A DNA stretch of 64,000 nt. Origin: Todiramphus chloris collaris (lineage: Eukaryota; Chordata; Aves; Coraciiformes; Alcedinidae). A program made the translations under genes and the position numbers. Shown here piece after piece: positions 24,401 through 38,469 of this stretch; positions within the stretch are counted from its first letter, which is position 1; every line of letters starts with the position of its first letter. The DNA is taken from the NCBI GenBank assembly GCA_025345505.1, contig JANVCC010000014.1:278559-342558 (forward strand), written 5' to 3'. The notes beneath the pieces were generated by a model. It had not been told where the DNA came from. It searched no databases and worked only from the letters and a program-made list of their open reading frames with translations.

Positions 24401-26000
24401 ATTTTTATAAGTCAGGACCACAGGAAAACACTAATTTAGTGATTTTTTTTACCAACATAAATGCTACTAGGACACTATTTGAGGAAGAGTTATGTTGCAC
24501 TGTTAACCCACCCAGTAGATACTCTATGAATATTTACAGCAGTGGGATTTGAATCACTAATGACACAGTAAATTGCACAGCAATATTTATCTGTTCATTC
24601 ATGCTGGGGAGACAAAGGTGATGTTAAAACTTAGAAAACTCAGCTCCTTTTTTGAAAGAAACATTTTCTCCTAGCAGCAGAAACAATATGAAGACCTGGG
24701 GAGAGACTTCTTGCGAAATATAGCATTGCAGAGAAGCACTCATTTTTTAAAACCCTGAACCAACTTCCAAAAATACTAATTTTAAATAAGTGACATTTAA
24801 CTAGATTAATCTAGATTTCAGCAGAGAATAAATACATATGTAGTCAGACAGGGTAAAGCTTTCAGTTAGACATCTGTCATGAGAACTCTGCTTATAAGTT
24901 ATTGTTTGATCCTTCTAAAGATATGTTGCCAAACACTCATTATTGCTAAAATGTCAGCAACATTTCTGCCAAGTGTGGGGGAAGTGAGGAATGTGGCCTT
25001 TAGACTATAGTAATTTGTCTTCTCCAAAACATCTGTAAATGAACCAAAATTAATATTTTATTACAAACTGGAAGGTGATGAGAATCTCCAACTTATCTTA
25101 GATTCAAAGGGAATTTATAACTATTCATTACACATAAACTTGTGTAATCTGCTCTGAATGAGAGAGAAAACATTCCATTAAATTAGAAATGCTATTAAAT
25201 GACCAGAACAACTTGCTTCATGTTTAGCCATAATTTGCTTGATCTTGACTTCCTCTCTGTTCAAAATGGTAATTAACTAGTGTTTGTGTGAAAAAGAAAG
25301 TGGAAAAGAAATTAACATTAGAATTAAGGGGAATAATCAGACTTCAGAAAATACTTAGCTGTCTAGACCCTGTTTAATTTGGTAGTTTAGCTATGTAAAT
25401 AATCTTAAAATTCTCACCTTTCAGGAAAGAAATGGTGCCAATATTCTGAATAAAATAAAATATTCCCTACTGGAAATCTCTACTGATGTCATGTTTCCAT
25501 GGATCTGGTCTGCTAATGATTAGTAAGAAATTAGAGCCTGTGGCCTCACAGGTACAAGCAATTAAACAGCATGCAGTACATGATGGGTTTGTTTTGTTTT
25601 TTTTTTTTCAGAGGGGTTAGCTGCTACTTGCATAATGCAGGTAATAGTCTCTTTCCCGCCTTTAAGATTTGTTGAACTGACTTAGTCACAAGTCTTGATT
25701 ATATATTAGAAAAGGAACTAGAGTAAGTAGTTGAAAAATCCCCATATTATATCTATAGTTACCCTATTAAACTAGGATTAAATATATTAATTACAGTTTT
25801 AAACTGAGTATCTTGTAATTATTTTTCTATTCTTTGTTTCAATAGTGATACCATGAAGTACCATAAGCCAGTGAAATCAATGCATGTGAAATACATTTTA
25901 TGCTATATCATAAGAGGCATCTTATCCATAGTTAAGAAAACTTACAATAGATTACATATATGTATATATGTGTATGTTCATAATAATATCAGTATGAAGC
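21423..26000. other. Unassigned intergenic or intronic sequence
   Basis: No gene defended. A possible second MIR-like trace lies at about 23870-23912. An 8-base inverted repeat with a one-base centre sits at 22130-22146 (ctccctttaaaagggag). A good start context followed closely by a splice-donor-like GTAAGA occurs at 22386-22406, without support for an exon. Confidence 0.45.
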
Positions 26001-26345
26001 GCATTAGACAGATCTCAGAAGGAGCTCAAATCATTCCAGAGGGGATGTCACACTGATCGCAGAAGGGAGGACTTGACCATCCTGGAAGTGGACCCAGAGG
26101 GGTCCCACAGAATACCAGGCAGAGTCTCTCTTCAAAGATGGTCCATGTTACAAAAGTCTGGAGTCAGTCAGACATCCTGGCAAGGGCCCAAGATCCCACA
26201 GAAAGTTTGTGAGAAGAGTTTGGGGAAGTACGTACAGCATAGGAAGTTCTCAAAGAGAGAGACACTCCATTCTGGATTAAACTTCACAAACATAATTTTA
26301 TATCATAGAGACATAAAAGGGCAGAGAGCACTGCCATTTTGAGAA
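26001..26345. other. Unassigned segment of higher GC with some CpG
   Basis: Composition differs from its AT-rich neighbours, with an 89-codon + frame at 26073-26342 that shows no domain I recognise. The stretch has the look of an old LTR or other retroelement (CCAAT at about 26347), but I cannot match it to a family. Confidence 0.3.
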
Positions 26346-29300
26346 GCCAATAGGTGCTGTTAATTTTATTTTTTACTTGGGGCAGTCAATAGACAATGGT
26401 GTTTTCTGTTCATTCAGAACAATTTTCACTTTTCCAGACTGTTTTCCTGTTCTTGCAGACAGAACAGGCCATGACAGTTACGTATTCTTACTTTCTTAAG
26501 ATGTTTTTTCCTTTTTCCAGATGTTTTTTTTTCACCTGTTTGGACCATAAGTGTCAATTCTTTGTTTTCTCACTTATCAATGGTATCTCAGGATGTCTTC
26601 AGTTTCTGTGTAACCAGCTTCACTTCAAAGATGCCAGCTGTGCTTCTCAAGAATGCTTCTGGTTCATAGGTCTATTTCCCAGGCTTGCAGCTCCCACTCT
26701 GTCAGGCATTTGCTCTGTCAGTATGCAAGCAGACATCTTCTGCTCAGTAATTTTTCCCCTTCTAACTAGGTCATTCTGTTTGAGCTCCTTTATTTGACAG
26801 GTAGGTCTTGTAAGCAATATCAAAGTTTAGTTTTCAGAGTGTGATGTGGGAAGCACAGTGGTGTTACACACCTAAGTTTTTATTTTGTAACACCTTGTTT
26901 GCTACAGTCAAATTAATTTTAAAGTCACCTTTCAGGCTTCAACCTGACTAGATGAATATACATTATTTAATGTATGCATACTCTATGTTGAGATTTAAAA
27001 GGCATTTAGCACAATCTCTGATGTGCTGTCACTATAATTTAAAGAAAAGATTATATGTTGTAATCTAGGTATTGTGTTTCCTATTCTTCTGTCATGTGCA
27101 CAGCTAACAGCATCAACATCAGTTAGGAGATATTCGTATCATGAGTCTCTTCTGCTCTTTGTTCAGCTGGCCACTGAAACAAAGTTAACACTCCTCTGGA
27201 AACTTCCAGTTCTGTTCCCCATGCAGAGCCTAGGAAGGTCTGTCCCATGTTGGGGTCAGGTTTCTAAGATTTCAAAAATCTGTAGGAGACCAAAGATAAT
27301 AGAGTGGGATTTCCTGTTGCAGTTGTAGCAGATCTTTTGTTTGAAGCATAAGTTCCCCTAGACTGTAACTCAGAATATATGCATTCTGCTTTTAGATAAA
27401 AGGCTAACTAGCCAGTCTGAAAAAAACAAACACTGTAACAGCAATATAAGGACCAGGTTTCAAGCCTGCAATGACATTTTTACACCTTTAGATATTTTGA
27501 ATTCCAGAGGAAACATGAATTTAATCTGAATTGAATTTACTTTGCAAAGACAGTACTTCTTGTTCTCTGATACCTGCTGTTTCATTGTATGTCCACTGGA
27601 AAGCTTTCAGCATTCATTTTCATTTCAGCGTACGAGTGTCATTTTTTGTTAAGCATGAAACAGACTGTTTCAAGTTTTTGTGAAATGGTGATTTGTCACA
27701 CCAACTGGTTTCCATATCTTTACAAAAAAAACCTACCAACAATTAGTGTGAGAGAAGCCATTATTCTAGCTCACTACATATTTTGGGTTTGACACTTTTC
27801 AAAACCCAGCAGTAGTGATGGTTTTTCCTGTACTGAAAAAAGAGTCTCTTTCACCTGTTACCAGAAATTCTAGCAGAGAAAAAGAAAATGTATGCACTGC
27901 AAAATAAAGATGAATTACCACACAGACACTATGCAGAAAGAATGCAAAGTGATTGGGGCTCTGCCCAATGCTGGCCTCAGAGCTGCTGTTCATCCCACAA
28001 GACTGCAGCTGCAGCTGTAATGCCCTCTTCAGTGGGTTCTGGTGGCTCTCATTTAACTAATTTAATAATTCTGAGTTATTAATCATACATTCTTGTCTGA
28101 ACCAGTAGCTCAATTTTGCCAAGGAAGTCTGAACATAACCTCCAATCTCATGAAAGATGTGAGCTTGGTCCCAGATTTGTCTTAAGACAAAATCTTGCTT
28201 GGGTTTCAATCTTCCACGGCAAGCACCGTGACTGTGTAATTATATGGTCTTGCTCACGAGCCATGCTTTCAGCAAACAGGAGTGAGCCCAAAGAATGGCA
28301 GTGTTTACATCTTGTTGGGGAGGAATGGGGAGGAGGGGATTAGGCACTGAAGCTTACAGTCACATAAGGCACCCCATTTCATAAACCCAGGAGGTCTCTG
28401 GAAATTCAAACACAACTACTGCAGCACACCTTCGGTTTCAATTAGTTGCTCCTCTAATCATTCTCATGATTGAAGCCATATATCCTGTTCCTAGATGCCA
28501 AGTGATCCAAACCCTGTATGCAGCCAGCCAGTGTCCAGGCTTGGGAATGGAATTATCTGACTGAAGGCTAAGAGCATAATTTGTCTCCTCTTAAAGAAAA
28601 TGTCAAAAACATGGCAGATGTATCACTCTACAAATGTTCACTTCTAGGATACTGTTTTAGATGTAGCCTTCTTCAATATAAATGTAAACAAAGAGAATTA
28701 TATATGATGTAACTCACCTTGAAGGTCCCTTTTCCATTCCATGGACTGAGATCAAAATCAAGGATATTAATGATTTTTTTTTTTTTTTTAAGTTAGCCAA
28801 ATAGAAGATCTATTCTTCCAGTGAAAAACAGTGAACAATGGTATTATTTGTCTGATTTTACTCTTTTAACTCAAATTACAACTAATAGCAAGGAACAGAT
28901 GTGTAGGAGTCTAGGATATGACCATAGAGTTCTGAACATAGCATATATAGCAGTTCTTCTAAAGCCATCTGTGATTTGAGATGTAATTACACAGAGGAAA
29001 AGTTATACAACTGCAGTAATATGGATTTCTTTGGAGATACATTCCGCTATGTGCAACCTTAATATCCTTTTCTGAAATACTACACAATGACTTTTTTGTC
29101 CATGAAAGTCCACAAACTCAGCTCACTGCTTAGTCTTTTCAAAGACTGTGGGTATCTCTAGGAAAAGCAAATGAGAATTGACTGAATATACTGATTAGTT
29201 TTAATGTTTAAAGGCTTGAGACCTACATCACATATATCTTTTTCCTTTCTTTTTTCATTGTAGTCAGAGAGAAATAAAGTTGTGTAGCTCCTTTTATATA

Positions 29301-30051
29301 ACCTCGAAATTTAATCATATCTTGTTTGTGGTCTATTGTTAAGTAAAGCAGCACTGAAAAGTTTCTATTCACCAGATCTTTACTTGGATCAAAACTGAAA
29401 ATTAATATGGCCATTTTGCCCTGAACTATTCACATCTCAGTGAACATTCACCTGGGTTTGATTGGCAGTTTGAGGTTATGAGAAAGCTGGGTCTGCCAAG
29501 GTAGATCTGTGTGAAGTTTTTACACTGTTTAGTTGCATTTTTATAGATTTGAGCCACTGATATCTCTCTGTACTTTTAGAAACACCAGGTTCATGCACAG
29601 ATTCTCCTTATTTGTTTATTTCACAGGAATAATGGTTCAAAGAGAGTTTCCTCGGTTTCAACTAAGTTGTTTAAGAATAGTTAATATTTTAACTTTTCAT
29701 GACTCCTCTAGAAACAAATTTCAAATTCTTATTGTGAGTTTTGTTAATTTAAGGTTCTGTTTCAATCCAATATATTGTTTTCTTGTTAAAAAAAAAAACA
29801 AACAAAAAAGCAAACAACAACCAACCCTGTTGCATTTTTCTTTGGGAATGCATGAGCAGCCCTGAGACATCAAAGTCAAAGTCTATCATTTGAATCCAGC
29901 AAAGCATGGAATTCATCCCAGGATTCCTGCACTGCAGGTAAGCAAAGTGGCTGCAACATTGATGCAACATAGTGGGAAGAAAATCTCAGGATGCTAACTT
30001 TCATTCTTAGTCGCACACCACCCCCACATCTATAAAGCCTCATCAAATCGT
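26346..30051. other. Unassigned intergenic or intronic sequence
   Basis: No supportable gene. Includes a T run at about 28776-28789 and an A-rich low-complexity run (about 29789-29825). The 133-codon frame at 26396-26797 is rich in Phe, Cys and Ser, as expected from a T-rich strand, and has no domain. Confidence 0.5.
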
Positions 30052-30740
30052 CACAGAATCATAGAATCACAGAATGGTAGGGGTTGGAAGGCATCTCGAA
30101 AGATCATCTAGTCCAACCCCCCTCTGCCAGAGCAGGATCACCTAGATTAAGTCACACAGAATGTGTCCAGGTGGGTTTTGAATGTCTCCACAGAAGGAGA
30201 CTCCACAACCTCCCTGGACAGACTGTTCCAATGCTCTGTCACCCTCACTGTGAAAAAGTTTTTCCTTATGTTTACATGGAATTTCCTATGTTCCAGCTTG
30301 CACCTGTTGCCCCTTGTCCTATCACTGGATGTCTGGACGTCACTGCGAAGAGCCTGACTCCATCCTCCTGACACTAAGCCTTTATGTATTTATAAACATT
30401 GATGAGGTCACCCCTCAGTCTCCTCTTCTCCAAGCTAAAGGGATCCAGCTCCCTCAGCTTTTCATCATAAGGGATATGTTTCGCTCCCTTAATCACCTTT
30501 TTGGCTCTGCGCTGGATTCTTTTGACCACTTCCCTGTCTTTCTTGAATTGAGTGGCCCAGAACTGAACACAATATTCCAGATGTGGCTTCACCAGGGAAG
30601 AGTAGAGTGGGAGGAGAACCTCTCTTGACATACTAACCACACCCTGTCTTAATACAACCCAAGATGCCATTGGCCTTCTTGGCCACTAGGGTACATTGCC
30701 ATCTCACAGTCATCCTGCTGTCCACCAGGACCCCCAGGTA
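30052..30740 (-). mobile_element. CR1 retrotransposon fragment, 3' part, minus strand
   Basis: The left end has the CR1 tail (cacagaatcatagaatcaca) and the block 'ggttggaaggcatc...atctagtccaacc'. Minus-strand frames at 30147-30374 and 30374-30670 give the ORF2 C-terminus, including [20 protein letters not shown] and [16 protein letters not shown]. The two frames meet at a stop near 30374, so the protein is broken. The copy ends near 30740, just after the part coding for the 'VLVD' region, so it lacks the RT catalytic core. It is the closest relative here of the long copy at 41.6-43.6 kb, and it shows the original reading frame at the point where that copy is shifted. Confidence 0.93.
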
Positions 30741-30825
30741 TGTGTTTTTCTTCTTGAGTGCAATTTTCATCCTGACATGATTATTCTCTCCAGACCAGCT
30801 CCAGAAGAACCTTCTATGTAGTGCT

Positions 30826-30960
30826 TATTAATTATTATTATATATATTACATATAAATGTAATATATTATATATCATAGATTTATATATATTATTATATA
30901 AAATTATAATTGTTATTAATACTACTTAATTATAATCAAATACCTTGATAAATCCTTGAA
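30826..30960. repeat. AT-rich low-complexity block
   Basis: About 135 bases of almost pure A/T, with many TATTA, ATATAT and ATTATT steps and local self-complementary stretches such as 'aatatattatatatcataga'. Confidence 0.8.
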
Positions 30961-33900
30961 ATAGGGACAGTTTCAGAATTTCAGTCCTATTATATATAAT
31001 TCATACCAATAACATAATAATATTAAATACAATCAGCTGTTCATTTCAGAAAGAACATTAAGTGTTTTTCTCACCTTCAGATCTTTTAAGCTAAGCAGAA
31101 TTATTATTTGAATTATATTTTTATTATTATTATAGCTATTCAAATACAGTATGCAAAGCAGGAATGTTCATAACATTCAGTTTTCACATACTCAGAACTC
31201 CCTGAAATATCTACAATGCAACCTGAAGACTCAATACAAACTTTCTGTCCTAATGTTATTTTCTTGGAAATAGATGAAAATTGAGGACTTCATCATATTA
31301 CTTCCATTTCTTTTTCCCAATCAAATGTGATTAAAAACCTAGCAACTCCATGAAGAGCAGAATTAACAAGGCTTGACTTCTGGTTGATTTCTCCTTTTGT
31401 CTCTTGGGATTTGCCTGAAAGAAATATGTGCTGAAGATCCAATCCTGTCTCCACTTATTTTATATGCACTCCAAAAGAAAAGAAAAAAACACAGGAAAAA
31501 ATCTCTACATCATGTCAGGGAAGAAAATGTTTAGTACCTATTTAGGTGCAAACTCTAGTTGAAATACTTTCCATATGTGTGGCATTCATAGCACTCTTTC
31601 TTTTGCATATTCTCTAGAGCTGAAGAGTTTGGTCATGTTGCAGCCTTTGCAACAGTATAAACATTCATTCATGCAGTCACCTCCATAGTATGCCTGCTAA
31701 GCCTGCCTACCTATTCAATGCCTGCTAGCATTGAAATTGAGGTAGGATGCAGACTGACAAATATATGGTTTTTAGTTCTTAATTTTATCAATCAAGTTCT
31801 TAATTTTATCCTAACATCAAGGCTCTAAGTGACACTTTAGACAGAGAGATGCTCATCTCAAATGTTGCTCCAAAGGATATAAGTCCCCTATAGGTCTTGC
31901 TTCATATCTGACAGCTTTTTATGGAGTTTCAGATACCCTGCAGAAAGACGGCACTGGAAGCCTCAGTTAAGCAGCTAAACTAATGAAATAGACCGTTAAA
32001 GTGAATGTCTAGGTGCTTCTAAGGCCAGAGAAAGTATAGAACCAGAAGAAGGCTGGAATTTCTGAAGCCCAGAGGCTTATCATTTCTAGCCACAGTTTCC
32101 CTCTGGAAGTCTTTAAAAAGCAATTATCTCCTCTCTTCACTGACTTACAGAAAAATATAACCATTTTTTTAGGAGGTCTGTTTCATCTTGTGCCTAAAAT
32201 TTTTTAGCAAATGAAAAGCATCATCCCTTAAGACACCATGTATCCATAGTATATTGAGATCTTTTCATCTGTCAAATTTGGCTAATCATGCCCATCATGT
32301 TTAGAAACTACTGCACACGGCAGAACAGACAGACAGGCCTGCATGAACATACACATGCCTATCTACTCACACAAAAATGAATTATAAAAGCTCAGTTTTC
32401 TTAGGGAAAAAAATGGGATAAATTTATCACAGATACAAAAATTTCTTTTTGAGCTTTAAAATATAAAGCATTTTATATTCAAAGCAGATGAGAACATCAA
32501 CAAAACAGTAATGTTACAGCCCAGAAATAGAGTGCAAAATCAGTGAACTATATATATTAAAATAAAATTGTTTGTGTCCAACCTGTTTTAATTGTTTGGT
32601 AAGCTTTTTAAAAAGGAAAGGCTAGCAGATATTTGCTTTTCAGTTACCAGTGTGTTATTAAGAAAGGGGATTAAAAAAAAATATAACTATTACTTTGGTC
32701 TTTGATTCCAGCAAGGTAAAACAACCACCCCCATTTATTTCTGGCACCATCAGAACCACAACTAGTTTTATATTACTTTGTGTTTGCTTATGATCCTTGC
32801 CAACAGCCCAGAAAGAGATTTAAGCCCAACTGCAGTACCCAATTAAAATACACTCACAACAGGCCTCGCTTGAGCCCAGTCAGGACTTGAACCACGTGTA
32901 GCTCCATGGCTGTCACTGCAATTCTTTTCAGATCATAACCAAACACTGTGCCTCTGTTCCCTAGCACCTGAGAACCTGCTCAGTGCTTGGGCAGGCCACC
33001 CACTCCCTAAATAATGAATCATGCTGGGCAAAATTTGGGAAGTCCCATGGTGCCATGGTGCCTATAGCAAGCTCTCTGTGATGCCTGAATCATGCTGTCC
33101 CAGGAAATTTTCTGGGATCTCACACGGCACTTGGAGGATAACTGCCCTGACAGGCAAGGTAAAGTGTCCTTTTCATGTATGAAGCTATGAGAAAACCACA
33201 CAACAAGAATGAAAAAAAGAAGGATCAGAAAGTAATGGAAGAAAGAGAAAGGGAAAAGAATATAAAGTTCTTCACCCTAAGCAAAGGCTGCAGATCTCTG
33301 TGGGTGTAGAGCTGACTGAAATGATGCTTCAAATGATGTTGCTGTTCTTTATAAATAGAGCTGCAGTCAAAGAATAGCAACTATTTCTGACATCGGTTTT
33401 ATTTGTGGATCTAAAAGGTCCAGAAAAGTGTCACATTTTGACTGAGCAAAAGAAGGAGACAGTAACAGCATAATCTTTACACTTCCTGACCTTAATATCA
33501 CCTTCTACTTTGTTAAGAATTCATCATTTACAGTTACATATTACTGACATTGTTACTCTCTTTTAAATACCTTTTAAATGATACAGAAAACATTCACAAT
33601 TGTTAATCTGTAATTACCTTTAATTGAGCACAATAAAAGTGAAGCAAGCTATTCTAAACGGCCCTAGTATTCTTTCTGTTAGGTGTCAAGTTAACTTAAA
33701 CACCAAGTTATTTGATCTCTAGACTTAAGGGAAATCTTGAGCCTTTCGTTTTACTTTCTCAGGTGGATGTTTACTATTCTGGTGTATTAATCTGCCAGTT
33801 ACCAGTCTATCGACTCAGAAGAAGAGTAATAAGAAACAGATTCTGAAAGAAATGTCATTTTTCTATAAGAAAAACACTGTATTTTAGATGCATTTTACCA

Positions 33901-35104
33901 GATAGTCAGCAGCTGTAAATCTGTAAAACAGACCAGTTAAAAGGAATTTATATCTGAAATTAAGTTTCATTCACTCACTGACAAATGGTGGGAGAGGGTA
34001 ATATACAAGGGTTTAAATCAGCTCAGTATATCATGCCCATAAATACATGAAATACTTAGAAGGGATTTATGTATAAATATCAAGAACAATGACATCAGTA
34101 GCAGTTGCTTTGGTAGGTCAGCCTTTAAAAAATTCAATTAGTTTCAGACAGACTTTAACAAATGTTACATAAAGAAGAAAGAAGTCCTAGAAAACTGATA
34201 TATGACATAAAGATCTATGAGCCAAGGTAATTTATCATCACCAAGATGATGCTAATAATTCTGAGCAGAGAAATATCAACAGCATGAGAAAAACATTGGC
34301 TAATGAAGAGGTTTAGAATATATGAAGCATATTAACTGGACACAGAAAGAAACAAATGCTATAAAAATTAAAAGCACCATTACACATGCATCTGCTAACC
34401 AGCTGTAGTGAGTAAATCTAGGTAATTATTTTAATAGAATGATCTGGAGGACCTCACTAAGATGACAATGCTCATCCGACAACCACAGTATTGTTGTGGG
34501 ACACCACAACGCCACTGTTGTCACAAGATGGACCTCAATGTAGGATGACTGGTGTGTTGCAAAGAAAATACACAATATATTTCTTATTAAGACCATTTGA
34601 GACTTAGCAGCATTGCTGAAGTCAGCGTTAGAGAAAGGGGTAGAATCCTCAGTGATGTATTTCCCAATTCTCTTAATAAGTTCTCTAGCTTCTCCACTGA
34701 TTTTATATTAGTGTTCATTCACTGTTTATGAAGCTTTCACAGGGTGGGAAGAAATAATCCCGCCTCCAAGAGGTTAACAAAAAGGCTGAGAGCATACCAA
34801 TGGCACATCTACACAGTGGACAGCCCAATAATGAGGTCACTCTAGTATTATGACCACACCATGCAGATTGAAGCCACTAAAAGCCATTCAGTCCTCCAAT
34901 CAGCACAACTTTGTGCTCCATATACTGATCTAGGAAAGCTGAATATCTATTAGCCTACAGCAGTAGCCCAGACTCCTGATCACACATCAGTCTGGTGCTC
35001 TCATCCCTGACCTTGCTACACACATGCTATGGTATCTGTCCATACATCTTCCATTTTGTGTTCCCTATGAAGATTAAACCTGGCTCAACCCCATCACACA
35101 AGAT
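30961..35104. other. Unassigned intergenic or intronic sequence
   Basis: No gene seen. A 16-base direct repeat (agttcttaattttatc) occurs at 31774 and 31795. A tRNA B-box-like sequence, GGTTCAAGTCC, lies on the minus strand at 32883-32893, possibly from an old SINE. Confidence 0.5.
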
Positions 35105-35850
35105 TGTCCTCATTTGAGCTAGAACAGAACTAATTCAGTTTAGTGATTTTACTTGTCAGTTCAGTCTCTACCTAAATGCACTGTCTGAAGTTAACAGCAT
35201 ACTTTTACAAACAGAGTCTGCTTCTAGCACTGATAATGCTCAATGTTTAGGGTTACTACTGAGGATTGGTGTGGAGACCAAGGTTACTGCTAAATCTTGT
35301 GTACCATATTAGGGGTGCATAAAGTAAAAGGATGTACCTGCAGGAAGAAGTGTCCAGGAGACGTGACCCCAAACTGACTAATGATGAGTTCCATCTCGTA
35401 TATGACATATTTGGTATAAAGCTGAGGGATCACAAGGGTCAAGCTCTCTTCTTCAATAGCCAGCATCTGAGGAGGACCCTGTCCATTCTGCCTTTGATCC
35501 TGATCTGTGTGTTCCTGAATCCAGCCCAGAATCCAGCTCCTGAATGTGGTTCCCATCTCCCACTGAGTCCAGTCTGGGACTTCCCCAGTGCCTTCTCCAC
35601 ACATCAGTGGTGACGGTGACGTAACTGCCATCGGGAGGGTTGGGTTCGATATTTTGTATATGTTTATATATGTTTGTATATGTTTGATTTTATTGTTATT
35701 ATTTTCATTTTCATTAAAGCTGTTCTAATATTGTTTTTTAATACATAACTCTTTCTCCCTTCCCTTTCTCTTTCCCTTGAGGACTGGAGAGGGGTTAATA
35801 GAGAGCATCTGTCATTTGTCTGGTACCTGGCCCAGCCCTAACCCTTGACA
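35105..35850 (+). mobile_element. Solo LTR, family 1, copy D
   Basis: The most diverged of the four family 1 copies. It starts TGTCCTCATTTGAGCT and ends CCCTTGACA, with TATAAAG at 35415-35421 and ATTAAA at 35713-35718, so it is + oriented. At 746 bases it is shorter than the others. The segment between the promoter and the 'catctgaggaggac' block is reduced. The flanks aagat / gagtt match at only three of five bases. Open frames inside it are by-products of the LTR. Confidence 0.85.
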
Positions 35851-38460
35851 GAGTTTCACTGCATTCATGTCACCTCAGATCATGTATGTACCTGTTTTTC
35901 TGCTTTACATACAGAAAGAGAGGATCACCAGCTGCATGCTTTTGTGTCAGACAGTGTTGTCATGAGGCTTTGCAGCTTCCCCGCCTCCACAGTTTGGAGA
36001 CTGGGACTGTACCAACTATTGACTCAAATGATGTTGTCAGCTGTGTTCTTTGTCTCAGCATGACTCGGTAAGTCAGGCAGGATGCCAGGATATGGCCTCT
36101 GATCAAGGACTAAGTTCCATTACAGCTATACACTATTTTTGCTGAGCAGCACAGACATCCCTTCAGTATGTTATCTATCTGCCTCTGCTGCTATCCAGAT
36201 GTTGGGAACAAACTGGGATGATTATCCCAGTGTGCTGATCTGTAGGACATCAGTGTGACTAAAACTGATATTCATGCACCCACAGTATAAATAGAAAACA
36301 ACTGACCAAAAAACTGCATAAGAGATCCCAGAAAATTTACATCAGAATCCTCCTCTAATTTAGTAATCCCTATTTTAAAAGAATATATAAACATATATGT
36401 AGTGGTTTCAGAGAAGGTTTCCCTAGAAAATGGGCATCTGTGTGAATTAGCACTGGCCTCCAAGTTGTGAAAAATCAAATTCTATAATCAATAGGAGAGC
36501 AAAAATGTTCAAAGTGGTAATCAGGTATGAGAGGAAACAAGATAGTAGAATATGAGTCAGTTTGTAAATACAGTTAGACTGGCAACTTTGAAACTCTTCA
36601 GGGTCTTGGAAAGTGCTAATGAAAGGAGAGATAGTTATAGACCTGTAAAACTTTCATAATATAAGATACTGAAAGCTAGGAAAGGATTTAGGGTTTTTTT
36701 GGGGGATCTTGGTTGTTTTTTTTTTTTTTTAATTAGTCCATTCTGCTATTGTAAAAATAGAAAAAAATTAGATACACTGATGAAGAAAACCATGAAAGAA
36801 AGCACTTTTCTGTCTATATCTTATTTCAGGTGAGCTTAGTGCTTCAGAAGTCTAGCAGCTGAGTCAGTGGCAACTGGGAAAAAAAAACCTGTCTACACAC
36901 TGTCTGCCTTTACAAACTAGTAAAAGATACTTTGAGCTGGCTAAGAACTTACAGATGGATATATTACTGAACTTTTATTTTAATTATTGGTGTATTTGTG
37001 AAGAGTATTTTTTATTTCAACAACTGCGTGAAAGAGACTCTGAAAAGAAAAGTAGAAGTTCAAAGGCATAGGGCAGAGTAAGCTCTCTGTTTTAGAAATA
37101 TTTGATGGAAAAATATTGTAATGTTGGCCTTTGTGTTGCATGAAATTGCATATGTGAAATCAAAACAGAAATAAGACTTCTATTTTTATAACATAATTTT
37201 TTTAAAGTTTTTTTTTTTTACTACAAATAATGTTACAAATTTGTGTACAGTTTGGGGCTCAACAATACAGTCAACAATCACTGTGCTAGTACAGTCATGT
37301 GGACAGTTTTTGTAGGGAACACTGAAATTATGAAGCTGTATCTGATAAAGCTGAATTTGTCGATAATATCATTCTGGAAGCTCATTTCTTCTGCCAAGGT
37401 TTTTAGTTTCTCTCTTTAATATGTATGCATGCCAAATTCCTTGAGATTTCCCTATTGTTTCTGCTTATTTTTCTTAACTGTGTTGTTACTCTTCTTCAGG
37501 GCCATCTGACCTCATTAAATACTGTTTTCTGTCTCATAAATCACTTGCAAGAAGAAGGGGGTGAACCGTCTCTGAACTAGTTATTGTTGGCAATATTTCA
37601 GACAGCAAAGTCATCTATCCTTATTTTCAAAAATGGCATTGTTGCATTCAGCTACCTAAATCCCCCCCTTCACTCCCCCCAAAGAAAACAAACATTGACA
37701 AGAATAAGAAACAAGGGATGAATTCCGTTCAAAATTAAAGCTGAATTCAAGTAGGAAATAGCAATCTATTTTTTGTAAAGGATCAGTTCTTTACTACCAA
37801 CCTGATGCATAAAATGTTAGCTAGGTGCCTGCAAAAAGTAATAAAGTGGCTGATCTTTTGTCACACAATTAAACTGATAGTGATCTAAGATTACAGTTCT
37901 ACATGTCTAACAGATCCTTATGCAGACCCTGTGCTCACCTGTCTTACAGTCTTGATTCAACACACATTTTTAGCTTAAGGAAGATAGGAAATCATAACTT
38001 ACTTGACTGGAGCGGGATAACAGCTGCTAGCATGGGTAAAGATTGCTTGGCTTAGACCCTAACCAGACATAATGATGAAATCTGATCCTGCAAATTCTCT
38101 GGGTTAGTATTTGTTTGCCAAAAGTTGAACAAAGGTAAGACAATACAAGCAGTGGTGTGAAGTGTTACAATGTTTATATGAGCATGGGATTGTCTAGACA
38201 CTTTAAAGTCATGGTAAAATCATCTCTAATTGCATCAAAGTAAAACTGAAGGGGGTGGGTGGGAGGGGGTGGCAGAGCTTTGCGGCAAAACAGAGGCTAG
38301 GTTTTGCAAGATTGAGTTTCTGGGGTGCTCCTGCATAATGTCTCAGCAAAAAAACAAGAGTCGGTCTAGTCAACTGTTACTAAAAAAGACACTTCTTTGG
38401 ACTCAGATGAAAATCATTAATTTCTTTTCTCTTGTAGTAAAACTGTTCCATAGATGATTC
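35851..38460. other. Unassigned intergenic or intronic sequence
   Basis: No gene defended. Mostly AT-rich, with T runs near 36716-36730 and 37208-37220 and a short G-rich patch near 38249-38272. Confidence 0.5.
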
Positions 38461-38469
38461 CCAGGTTAT

